Source: Rhodocyclales bacterium
Lineage (GTDB): Bacteria; Pseudomonadota; Gammaproteobacteria; Burkholderiales; Rhodocyclaceae
Length of the DNA stretch: 64,000 nucleotides
Assembly: GCA_016183655.1 (NCBI GenBank)
Contig: JACPEH010000010.1
Span: 1 to 64,000, forward strand
Direction of reading: 5' to 3'
The position numbers were made by a program, and so were the translations under genes. Positions 37,823-45,986 of the stretch are shown piece by piece. Position 1 is the first letter of the stretch, and each line of letters starts with the position of its first letter. Below the pieces are notes generated by a model. That model worked only from the letters and a program-made list of their open reading frames with translations. It was not told the DNA's origin and did no database searches.

Positions 37823-39550
37823 ATGACCCTGCTCTCCAACCGACTGGCGCTGACTGCGCTGGCGCTGCTGCTGACGCTGCCCTTCCTCGGCGCCCAGCAC
37901 CACCTGCCGATCGCCACCTTCCGCCAGGAATGGCTGGCCGCCATCCTCGGCCTGTGCGCCCTGCTGCCGCTGCTGCCGCTGCTGCCGGGGGACGACGGCG
38001 ACGCCTGGGAGATTCCGCGCACGGTGCTGCTGCCCGCCGCCTTCATCGTGCTCGTCTGGCTCCAGTTCGCCGTCGCCGGCAGCGTGCTCTACGAAAATGC
38101 CGTGCTGTTCTCGCTGTACCTGGCCTGGGCGATGCTGCTCATGCTGCTCGCCTGCCGCCTGGAGCAGCGGCTCGGCCGCACGGCCATCGCCGACGGCATC
38201 GCCTGGAGCCTACTTGCCGGATCGCTGCTGGCGGCGGGAACGGGGGCGATGCAGCTGTGGGCGCCGCAACTCGGCCTGCCCTACGTCTTTCCGAGCGGCG
38301 GCCGGGTCGTCGGCAACCTCGCCCAGCCCAACAACTTCGCCGACTACCTGTGGCTCGGCATCGCCGCCGCAAGCTATCTGCAGGTGCGCGGCCGGCTGCC
38401 GTGGCCGGCGCTGGCCGCGGCGCTGCTACCGCTGCTCGCCTTCTCACTGCTATCCGGTTCGCGCAGCGTCTATCTCTATGCGCTGGCACTCACCGTCTGG
38501 CTGTTGCTGCGGGCTCGCCGCACTGAGGGCGAGACGCGTCGCCGCCTGCTGCGCGGGGCGCTGCTGCTCCTGCCCGGCCTGCTCTGCCTGCAGTGGCTGA
38601 TCGGCGTCGCCAACCTCGGCGGCACGTCGGTATCGAGCGCGCAGCGGATCGTCGCCAGCGGCTCCTACGACGCGGTGCGGCTGACGCTGTGGCGCGCCGC
38701 CGCCGACATTTTCAGCGACCATCCGCTGCTCGGTGCCGGCTTCGACAGCTATTCGCGCGAGTTCTTCCAGCGCATCGAACGCTTCCCGCTCGACGGCAGG
38801 GGCATTCCCGAGCATTCGCACAACATCCTCTTCGAGATCGCCGCCGAGTTCGGAAGCGCCGGGCTGGGCGGCCTGCTCCTCGCCGCCGGCGCCTGGCTGG
38901 CCGGACTGCGGCGGCGTTACGACGAAGCCGGCTTTCTCGCGCTAGGCGTGCTGCTGGTGCTCGGCATCCACTCCGGGCTCGAATACCCGCTGTGGTACGC
39001 CCACTTCCTCGCCATCGCCTGCCTGATGCTGGCGATCGGCGAGCGCGAACGCTGGCGCCTGGTCGCCGCCCGCCGCCACCGCTGGCTGCTGCTCGCCGGC
39101 ATCGCGCTCGGGCTGGTCACGCTGATCGGTCTGCGCGGCGACTACCTGCGCCTCGAAGAAGCGGCGCGGGGGCGGCAAGCCGACGGCACCCCGCTACCGA
39201 TCGCCACCCGTCAGGCATGGCTGCTGGAGAGTTATTCGCGCTCGTTGTGGCGACACTACGCCGCGCTGCAGTTCTCGGTGCTGATGCCGATCGAAGCCGA
39301 CGATGTCGACGGGCGGCTGGCGCTGATGCGCGAGGCGGTGCATTTCTCGCCGATCCGCGACGCCGTGTTCCGCTACGCGGCATTGCTGCAGCTCGCCGGC
39401 GAGGAATCGGAGGCCCGTGTGCAACTGCGCCGCGCGATGCTCAGTTATCCGGACCGGATTCCGCAGGCAAGGGCGGAGATCGAAGCGGCGATGGCCGAGG
39501 CGCCGACGCTGGCGCCGCTCGTGGAGTTGCTGCGTCAGCGCAGCTTCTGA
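37823..39550 (+). CDS. PglL/Wzy-type O-oligosaccharyltransferase or O-antigen ligase
   Basis: 575-residue polytopic membrane protein with about 11 hydrophobic helices. The large periplasmic loop has VVGNLAQPNNFADYLWLG and the Wzy_C hallmark PEHSHNILFEIAAEFG, followed by a C-terminal Wzy_C_2-like soluble domain (about residues 430-575). That second domain is typical of PglL enzymes, which move lipid-linked glycans onto pilins, rather than WaaL. No glycan-synthesis genes are nearby. It converges on mshN of the MSHA cluster, so a pilin substrate is likely but inferred. Confidence 0.82.
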   Translation: MTLLSNRLALTALALLLTLPFLGAQHHLPIATFRQEWLAAILGLCALLPLLPLLPGDDGDAWEIPRTVLLPAAFIVLVWLQFAVAGSVLYENAVLFSLYLAWAMLLMLLACRLEQRLGRTAIADGIAWSLLAGSLLAAGTGAMQLWAPQLGLPYVFPSGGRVVGNLAQPNNFADYLWLGIAAASYLQVRGRLPWPALAAALLPLLAFSLLSGSRSVYLYALALTVWLLLRARRTEGETRRRLLRGALLLLPGLLCLQWLIGVANLGGTSVSSAQRIVASGSYDAVRLTLWRAAADIFSDHPLLGAGFDSYSREFFQRIERFPLDGRGIPEHSHNILFEIAAEFGSAGLGGLLLAAGAWLAGLRRRYDEAGFLALGVLLVLGIHSGLEYPLWYAHFLAIACLMLAIGERERWRLVAARRHRWLLLAGIALGLVTLIGLRGDYLRLEEAARGRQADGTPLPIATRQAWLLESYSRSLWRHYAALQFSVLMPIEADDVDGRLALMREAVHFSPIRDAVFRYAALLQLAGEESEARVQLRRAMLSYPDRIPQARAEIEAAMAEAPTLAPLVELLRQRSF

Positions 39551-40635
39551 TCAACGATCGCGACGAGGTCGGCGTTGAGCGTCCCGCTGGCCCGCGCCCG
39601 CAGGAAGGCTTCGCGCGCATCCGCCACCCGCTGGTCGGCCTCCATCGCCAGGCCGAGGCCGAGCCACCAGCGCCCTTCGCCCGGCGCAATGCGCACCGCG
39701 GCCTGGTAATACTCGGCCGCCTCCTTTTGCCGCCCAAGGCGATGCGCGATGAAACCGGCAAAACCCTGATAGTCGGCATTGCCCGTGGCGAACGATTGCG
39801 ACCCCTGCAAGGTGCGCGCCGCGGCGCCGAGATCGCCGCGATCGACCAGCAGCCGCGCCAGCATCGTCGCCCACTGGATCTGCCCCGGTTGTGCGGCCAG
39901 CCCTTCGGCCAGAATCGCCATTGCCTCGTCGTGACGGCGCTGCTCGATGAGCAGACGGGCGAGCAGCTGACGGGCCGCAACATGGCCGCCGTTCTGGCGC
40001 AGCGCATCAAGCAGCAGATCGACCGCCTCGGCCGTCCGCGCGCTGCCGACCAGGCCGAGTGCGCGCCGGTAATCGGCCTCGGCGCGATCATTGGCGCTTT
40101 TGACGGCGGGGGTCTTTTCTATCACCGGGTCGGCTGACGGCGCCGGTTTGGCAGCCGGTTCACGGCTGCGCGCCGGCTCGGCGGGCTTGTCGACCGGCGG
40201 CACGATGCGCGACGCCGCTCGCCGCGGCGGCGGCTCGGCGGGGGGATTGTCGAGCGCGGCCGACAGCTTGAGGCCGCTGTTTGCATCGGCAACCACGGGA
40301 GCCGGCACGGCCTCCGCCAGTGCAGACGCCGGCGTCGACGAAGGAAGCGCAGCAGCGGCGCTTTCCGGCGGCGGCACTGCCACCGGCGCAACAGCGGCGA
40401 CGGGCGGCAGCGCCGCCGGCGAGGCCGGCACGGGCGCGTCGCCGGCAGCGAAGCGATCGTAGGCAAACCAGCCCCCCAGTGCGGCAACGAGCAACAGCCC
40501 TCCGCCCAGGATCGGGCCGCGGCGGCTGTTTCCGGCAGCGGCCGGCAACGGACGCACCTCCCGATGCAGCTTGTTGCGGATCTCGGACTCGTGCCGGGCA
40601 TCGAGATCCTTGAGCATCTGGTTGATCAGGCTCAT
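39535..40635 (-). CDS. mshN: MSHA biogenesis protein MshN (TPR protein)
   Basis: 366-residue protein starting MSLINQMLKDLDARH, the recognisable MshN/GspB-like start. One transmembrane helix (about 43-61), a long proline/alanine-rich linker (70-180) and several TPR repeats (about 190-360) in the periplasm. Probably stabilises the secretin. ATG 40635 follows GAGAGGGA. Last gene of the MSHA locus; its end overlaps the PglL-like gene convergently by 16 bp. Confidence 0.85.
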   Translation of the reverse strand: MSLINQMLKDLDARHESEIRNKLHREVRPLPAAAGNSRRGPILGGGLLLVAALGGWFAYDRFAAGDAPVPASPAALPPVAAVAPVAVPPPESAAAALPSSTPASALAEAVPAPVVADANSGLKLSAALDNPPAEPPPRRAASRIVPPVDKPAEPARSREPAAKPAPSADPVIEKTPAVKSANDRAEADYRRALGLVGSARTAEAVDLLLDALRQNGGHVAARQLLARLLIEQRRHDEAMAILAEGLAAQPGQIQWATMLARLLVDRGDLGAAARTLQGSQSFATGNADYQGFAGFIAHRLGRQKEAAEYYQAAVRIAPGEGRWWLGLGLAMEADQRVADAREAFLRARASGTLNADLVAIVDQKLR

Positions 40636-40643
40636 TCCCTCTC

Positions 40644-41471
40644 CTACCACCAGCCGGGCGAACGCGCGCCCTCGGTATCCTTCGCCGCGCCGCGGACGTG
40701 ACGGTGCTTGACCACCTGGCGCCCCTCGCCGAACGCGGAGAGCAGCGACTTGTGCGCCAGGATGTTCACCAGCCGCGGCGTCCCGTGCGACGCACGGCGC
40801 AGCGCGCGCACGGCGCCGTTGGTGAACATCGGCTCGCCGCGATAGCCGGCGACGCGTAGCCGGTGCTGCAGATAGAGGGCGATCTCGTCGCGGCCGAGCC
40901 CAAGCAGGCGATGATGGAAACTGATCCGCTGCAGGAGCTGGCGAACCGAGGAATCGCCCAGCTTCTCGTCGAGCTCGGGCTGGCCGAAGAGCACGATCTG
41001 CAGCAGCTTGCGCTTCTCGGTTTCCAGGTTGGACACCAGGCGCAGGGCCTCCAGCGTCGGCAGCGGCATCGCCTGCGCCTCGTCGATACAGAGCACGACG
41101 CGCCGGTTGTCGCGGGCATAGTCGAGCAGCCCGAGGTTGATCTTCTTCAGCAGGTGGAACTGGTCGAGCCCTACGACCTCGTCGAGACGCAATTCCTCGG
41201 CCAGCGCCAACAGCAATGTCTGCGGCTCAAGATTCGGATTGGGCAGGTAGGCCGTCACCGTCTTCTCGCCCAGGCTCTGCAACAGCCGGCGGCAGAGCAG
41301 CGTCTTGCCGGTGCCGACCTCGCCGGTGACCTTGACGAAGCCCTCGCCGCACTGCAGCGCCACCAGCAGCGTATTCAGCGCCTCCTGATGGGAGTGCGCG
41401 GAGAAGGCGAAGCTGGTGTCCGGCGTGATGCCGAACGGGAATTCGGTCAGCCCGAAATGCTGCAGGTACAC
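40644..41471 (-). CDS. mshM: MSHA biogenesis ATPase MshM (ExeA-like)
   Basis: 275-residue AAA+ protein with Walker A GEVGTGKT (50-57) and Walker B VVLCIDEA (125-132). The N-terminal MYLQHFGLTEFPFGITPD is the common ExeA/GspA start. Such proteins use ATP to help insert the secretin through peptidoglycan. It lies between mshL and mshN as in Vibrio/Shewanella loci. Confidence 0.9.
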   Translation of the reverse strand: MYLQHFGLTEFPFGITPDTSFAFSAHSHQEALNTLLVALQCGEGFVKVTGEVGTGKTLLCRRLLQSLGEKTVTAYLPNPNLEPQTLLLALAEELRLDEVVGLDQFHLLKKINLGLLDYARDNRRVVLCIDEAQAMPLPTLEALRLVSNLETEKRKLLQIVLFGQPELDEKLGDSSVRQLLQRISFHHRLLGLGRDEIALYLQHRLRVAGYRGEPMFTNGAVRALRRASHGTPRLVNILAHKSLLSAFGEGRQVVKHRHVRGAAKDTEGARSPGWW

Positions 41472-41486
41472 CGGCGGCGCCCTTCC

Positions 41487-43229
41487 TTATTCGGCACGCG
41501 GCTGACGCTTGCGTGGATCGAGCTGTTCGATGCGGCCGGCCGTGTCGAGCAGGTCCTGCTTCCAGCTCTGCTCGTTCTGGATGATCGTCGGCTTGATCAG
41601 CACCACCAGTTCGCGCTTGCGCAGCGAGCTGCCGCGCTGGCCGAACAGCGTGCCGATACCTGATGCGGAAGACAGGCCGGGCAGGCCGTTGTTGTCGCGT
41701 GTCTGTTCCTGGCTCATCAGGCCGCCGATGGCGACGATGTAGCCGTCCTGGACACGGACGATGGCGTCGGTCTCGTTGATCGACGACGAAGCGAGCGGCA
41801 GGGAGAAGTTACCCAGTTCGCCAAGATTGATCGTTTTTGTCTTCTCCTGCACCACGGTCACCGAGGGATGCACGTGCAACTGTACGTTACCCTCGTCGTC
41901 AATCTGCGGGGTCACATCGAGCGCGACGCCGGAAAAGAACGGCTGCAGCGTGATCGTCGGCGTCGTCACGTTCCCGCTACCGCTGCTCGTCGTTGTCGTG
42001 CTGATGTTGGTCACGTAGTAGTCATCGGTACCGACCTTGAGTACCGCCTTCTGGTTATTGATCGTCGCCACTCGCGGACTGGAGAGCACCTGCGTGTCGC
42101 CCTGGGTTTCGAGGAAGGACAGCAGCGAGGCGAAATTCGCAGTCTGCAGCGCGAGACCGAAAAAGCCTTTGCCGATCGCATTCGCGGCAAGGGAGCCGGC
42201 CGTGCCCGGCGTCACCGTCGTGGTCGTGCCGCCACTGACGCCGCCGGCGTTGCCGACGATCGCGCCAGTGGTATTCAAGGTAGTGCCCGGCGCGATCGTG
42301 CCATAGGAAAAGCGATGGTTCGAACCGCCGAAATGCGACCAGTTGATGCCGGTCTGATAGGACTCGGACAACTGCACCTCGACGATCTTCGCTTCCAGCA
42401 TCACTTGGCGCTCGACGACCAGTTGCGTCGCTTTCAGGTAGTCGTCGACGGCCCGCATGTCAGCCGGCATCGCCTTCACCAGCACCACGCCCGAATGCGG
42501 GTTAAGGATCACGCTGCGCCCTTCGCTAGTGCCGACGATGGTGTTCAGCGCCGCCCCCAGTTCGCGCCAGAAGTCGGCATCGCTGCGCGTCTGCACGCGT
42601 GAGCTATCGGACGACGAGGTCGCCAGTTGGCCGGCGCCGGTCGCCTGGGTCGTCGGCTGCGCGGGCTGCGCCGCGCCGCCGCCGGTAGAGCTTCCGCCGG
42701 GATTGATAACGCTCGGCGAACTGGACGTTATCCGCGTGTCGGTCACCCCCTGCCGCCGGCTGGACAGGTAGTTGATCTGAAAGAGCCGCGTCTGGATCGT
42801 ATTCGGCTGAATGAAGATGCGCGTCCCTTTGACCGTGAAGTCGTAACCGTAAAGATCGCGGATCGTCTCCAGCGCCTCACGCACCGTGACATTCTTCAGG
42901 TTCAGCGAAATGGCACCCGTGACTTCCGGCGGTACCAGCATCGAAAAGCGCGTTCCGGAGACGATAGCCATGAACACCTGGGCAGCCGGCGCACCGCTCA
43001 CGGCGAGGTCGAAGCGGTGCTCGATCCCGGCCGGCGGTGCGCCGCCAAGGTCGAGCGGCGGCAGCATCGCCTGGCTGACGGCGTCGCTCGCCGCCGGCCG
43101 ACCGGAAGCGGCGGCGTCCTTCATCTCCTGGCTGACGCGATCGAAGGTCGCGCCAGGCTGGCGCGGCGGCGTCGTGCACCCCGCCAGCGCGAGGATCAGC
43201 AGCAATAGAAACGGCGTCTTCATCTTCAT
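41487..43229 (-). CDS. mshL: MSHA outer-membrane secretin MshL
   Basis: 580-residue secretin lipoprotein that forms the outer-membrane channel. Lipobox LALAGC with acylated C18. N0/STN-like domain (about 75-150; RFSMLVPPEVTGAISLNLKNVTV), a serine/glycine-rich linker, and the C-terminal secretin domain (about 260-560) with VLKVGTDDYYVTN and QIDDEGNVQLHVHP. The start overlaps the mshK stop as ATGA. Confidence 0.93.
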   Translation of the reverse strand: MKMKTPFLLLLILALAGCTTPPRQPGATFDRVSQEMKDAAASGRPAASDAVSQAMLPPLDLGGAPPAGIEHRFDLAVSGAPAAQVFMAIVSGTRFSMLVPPEVTGAISLNLKNVTVREALETIRDLYGYDFTVKGTRIFIQPNTIQTRLFQINYLSSRRQGVTDTRITSSSPSVINPGGSSTGGGAAQPAQPTTQATGAGQLATSSSDSSRVQTRSDADFWRELGAALNTIVGTSEGRSVILNPHSGVVLVKAMPADMRAVDDYLKATQLVVERQVMLEAKIVEVQLSESYQTGINWSHFGGSNHRFSYGTIAPGTTLNTTGAIVGNAGGVSGGTTTTVTPGTAGSLAANAIGKGFFGLALQTANFASLLSFLETQGDTQVLSSPRVATINNQKAVLKVGTDDYYVTNISTTTTSSGSGNVTTPTITLQPFFSGVALDVTPQIDDEGNVQLHVHPSVTVVQEKTKTINLGELGNFSLPLASSSINETDAIVRVQDGYIVAIGGLMSQEQTRDNNGLPGLSSASGIGTLFGQRGSSLRKRELVVLIKPTIIQNEQSWKQDLLDTAGRIEQLDPRKRQPRAE

Positions 43230-43588
43230 TCCTTCTGGCGCCGGGGCGCGGTTTTTCTCATGATGGCTTTTTTCTCGATGTCCGGCGTCAGGTAAAGCTG
43301 CTCGCGACCCTGTTCTCCTTCGAGCACAACAAAGTTCTCGGTGATCTTGACCAGACGGGCGCCGCGCACGGTGCCGCCGAGCGGCACCAACTGGCCGTCG
43401 ATCACCGCCGCAGGCTTGCCCTTGCGCGGCAGCATCACCGCCATCAGGCCGTTGCTCGCCGCCGCCGAAGCGCCGTCGGCATCGGCAATACCGGCCGGCG
43501 GGCGCGTCGGGTCGTCCGGCAGCGGCGAAGGATCGGCCGCCCAGCCAAACGGGGTCAGCAGTATCAGCAAGAGCGCGCGGAGCTTCAT
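43226..43588 (-). CDS. mshK: MSHA biogenesis protein MshK
   Basis: 120-residue periplasmic protein with signal peptide (residues 1-17), the DDPTRPP motif of PilP/GspC-like proteins and a small beta domain (about 60-105). By analogy it links the inner-membrane complex to the secretin. It overlaps mshJ and mshL by 4 bp each. Confidence 0.82.
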   Translation of the reverse strand: MKLRALLLILLTPFGWAADPSPLPDDPTRPPAGIADADGASAAASNGLMAVMLPRKGKPAAVIDGQLVPLGGTVRGARLVKITENFVVLEGEQGREQLYLTPDIEKKAIMRKTAPRRQKE

Positions 43589-44265
43589 ATTGCCAGCCAG
43601 CTTCTGTCGGTACTAAGCGTATAAATCGTCAGCGTCAGTTGCGAGCGCGGGTACTCGACGACAGTGAAGCGAATGTCGCCCCAAAGCAGCTTGCGCTGCG
43701 CCGATTCCAACTGCGCCAGCCAAGCGTAGAGATCGGCATAGTTCCCCTCGACGCGCATTTCGACGCCATGCTTGTAGAGTCCGAGTGCTTCGGGCAGTGC
43801 TGCGGCGGCATCGTCCTTCTTTCCGGCATTCGCCAGATTCACCGGTGGCAGCGAGCGCAGGCTGACCAGGCGCAGGCGGGCATGACTGGCGAGCAGGTTT
43901 TCGAGCACATCGGTCATCTGCTCCGGCGGGACGAAGCGCGCTTCCAGCGCTTTCAGCCTTCCTTCAACCGCACGCAAATCGTCCTGCAGACCGGCCAGCG
44001 CCCCCTTCAGCGGCGCGTCGGGGTCATTGGCGAGCTGCGCCCGGAGCGCCCCCGCCTGCGCGACGAGGCCATCGGCTTCGGCCGCCTGCTGCGCCCCCTG
44101 GCGCAGCGCCTGGCGGGCCTGCTGCAGCAACGGATCGACCAGCAGCGAATTGCCGACGAGCAGCACGCCGCCGATGATCGCCGCGGCGATCATCGCCCGC
44201 TCTCGTCCGGGGCGAGCATTGAAGGGCTCGGCGAGGCGGCGCCAACCCTCCTGCAGTTTGCTCAT
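43585..44265 (-). CDS. mshJ: MSHA biogenesis protein MshJ (PilO/GspM-like)
   Basis: 226-residue inner-membrane protein: one transmembrane helix (about 23-43), a coiled coil (about 45-115) and a periplasmic ferredoxin-like domain with NYADLYAWLAQLE, as in PilO and GspM. Part of the alignment complex with the PilM/PilN-like proteins. Overlaps neighbours by 4 bp. Confidence 0.85.
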   Translation of the reverse strand: MSKLQEGWRRLAEPFNARPGRERAMIAAAIIGGVLLVGNSLLVDPLLQQARQALRQGAQQAAEADGLVAQAGALRAQLANDPDAPLKGALAGLQDDLRAVEGRLKALEARFVPPEQMTDVLENLLASHARLRLVSLRSLPPVNLANAGKKDDAAAALPEALGLYKHGVEMRVEGNYADLYAWLAQLESAQRKLLWGDIRFTVVEYPRSQLTLTIYTLSTDRSWLAI

Positions 44266-44942
44266 TCGCGCGCCTCCTTGCCCGGCGCCGCCAGCGAAGC
44301 TTTTAGCGCAAATTCGGTATAGCGGGCGGGAGCGGCGGCGCCGGGTGGCGGCGTTGCCGGAACGCGTGACGGCGCCGCGCCGCCGGCGGCTGGCGCCTGC
44401 GGCACGACGCCCTGCATGTCGAGCGCCGCGAACTGGCGGCCACGGAACGCCGGCTCGCCGTTCAAGCGGCGGATGTAGACCGGCAGCAGCGCTGGGTCGA
44501 GCAGGCGACCACGGATGTCGATGCCGGCACTGCCGATGCTGAAACCGGTCAGCCAGACGCCTTCGAGACGCTGCCGCGCGAAGCCGCGCATGATCTCGGC
44601 GGCGTCGCCGCCGTCACCGGCGAGTCCGGACGCCAGTTTGAGGACTTCCTGCCGCTGCTCGACCACTGCGCGCATACGCTCGATCTCCTTCGCCAGCGCC
44701 GGATCCTGGCGACGTGCGGCAAGCGCTTCCTGTAGCGCTTTCAGCTCCTGCTGCAAACCGCTGAGACGCGCCTCGGCAGCACTCTGCGCCTTCCTGCCGC
44801 CGGCGAGTTCGATGCGGGCATAGAGGTGGAGGCCGAGTATCAGCGCCAGCGCAACGCCGGCAGTGGCAGCCACGTAGCGCAATCGCAGCACATCCCGCTT
44901 CGGCCGCAGCGCTTCGTTGACGAGGTTGATTTCCTGGCTCAC
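44262..44942 (-). CDS. mshI2: PilN-like MSHA biogenesis protein (MshI2)
   Basis: 226-residue protein starting MSQEINLVNEALRPKRDVL, the PilN-type short cytoplasmic start that binds the PilM-like partner. Transmembrane helix at about 24-44, coiled coil and periplasmic domain. Overlaps mshI and mshJ by 4 bp each. Confidence 0.83.
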   Translation of the reverse strand: MSQEINLVNEALRPKRDVLRLRYVAATAGVALALILGLHLYARIELAGGRKAQSAAEARLSGLQQELKALQEALAARRQDPALAKEIERMRAVVEQRQEVLKLASGLAGDGGDAAEIMRGFARQRLEGVWLTGFSIGSAGIDIRGRLLDPALLPVYIRRLNGEPAFRGRQFAALDMQGVVPQAPAAGGAAPSRVPATPPPGAAAPARYTEFALKASLAAPGKEARE

Positions 44943-45880
44943 GTCGCCGCCTCGGAGCGCAGTGCGGCACCGATCGCCGACAGGTAGCGCGCCTGCAGTT
45001 CGGGGTTGCTCCGCAACTCAGGCACCGCGGAGAGGTCGAGCACCTCGCCGAGGTCGGCCGGATGAACCGGCACATAGAGGTTGCCAGACAGGCAGGGGGC
45101 GAGCTCCGGCACGGCCGGCGAAGCCGCAACCATCAGCGCGGCGACCGAAATGAAGCTGTACTGGCGGTCGAAATTGTCAAGCGTACGCTGTACTTCGAGC
45201 ATGACTCGATCAAGCAGCGCTTCCTGCCGCTCGGCGGCAGCCTCGGCGAGCTGGCTCGCAGAAACCTCGATGCGGCGCGCGGCGTAGAGTTCTTGCTTGT
45301 AGGTAATGGTCAGCAGGCCCCCCCCCTCGTCGAACGCGAGAAAGGCAAGGCCGCGATTTTCCTGTTCGAACAACGCGGCGACGTTGCGCTGCGCCAGTTC
45401 GGGAATGTCGATCGCTTCCAACACCAGCCCGCCGGCGTCGAAGGCGGCCATCACCGGCTGTACCGCGGCCAAGCTGGCCGCCACCGCATAGACCATCGCC
45501 TGCCGCGCGGCGCCGCCTTCGAGCGGAATGTCGATGACGCCGACGCTCGCGCTGTCGACAGGAAAATCGACGGCATCCTTGAAGCGCCAGCGCAGCGCTT
45601 CGGTCCGCTCCTCGCGCGGCACCGACGGCGCCTCGAACTGCGCAAGGTGGTAACGGCCGCTTTCAAGCAGCGTGGTAATGCGGCAATTCTTGAGCTTGCG
45701 CGCGGCGGCAAGCGACTTGAGCGAATTGCCGAGGTCGGTTCCGGCCCGGAAGGACTCCATCAGGCGTAACGCAGGTTTCGCTTCGCCGTGCCGCGTTACC
45801 TGCGCGAGGTCGATGCGTGCGCTACGGGGCACGATCGCCACCCAGCCGCTTTCCCGTCTCCCGGAGACTCTCCCGAACAC
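44939..45880 (-). CDS. mshI: PilM-like MSHA biogenesis protein MshI
   Basis: 313-residue cytoplasmic actin-fold protein of the PilM group (agglutinin biogenesis MshI). It has FKDAVDFPVDSASVGVID and DIPELAQRNVAALF-type segments; the nucleotide-binding motifs are degenerate as usual for MshI. First gene of the I-I2-J-K-L-M-N run, 106 bp after mshQ, so it may have its own promoter; I could not define it. Confidence 0.85.
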   Translation of the reverse strand: MFGRVSGRRESGWVAIVPRSARIDLAQVTRHGEAKPALRLMESFRAGTDLGNSLKSLAAARKLKNCRITTLLESGRYHLAQFEAPSVPREERTEALRWRFKDAVDFPVDSASVGVIDIPLEGGAARQAMVYAVAASLAAVQPVMAAFDAGGLVLEAIDIPELAQRNVAALFEQENRGLAFLAFDEGGGLLTITYKQELYAARRIEVSASQLAEAAAERQEALLDRVMLEVQRTLDNFDRQYSFISVAALMVAASPAVPELAPCLSGNLYVPVHPADLGEVLDLSAVPELRSNPELQARYLSAIGAALRSEAAT

Positions 45881-45986
45881 CCCGACCCCTTTGCTAATAA
45901 TTCTGTTTAAGGATAGCGCTTAAGGCACTAAATAACAATGGTTTTTCGCAAACCACAAGACCATTACACAACCCAACCAACAAGAC

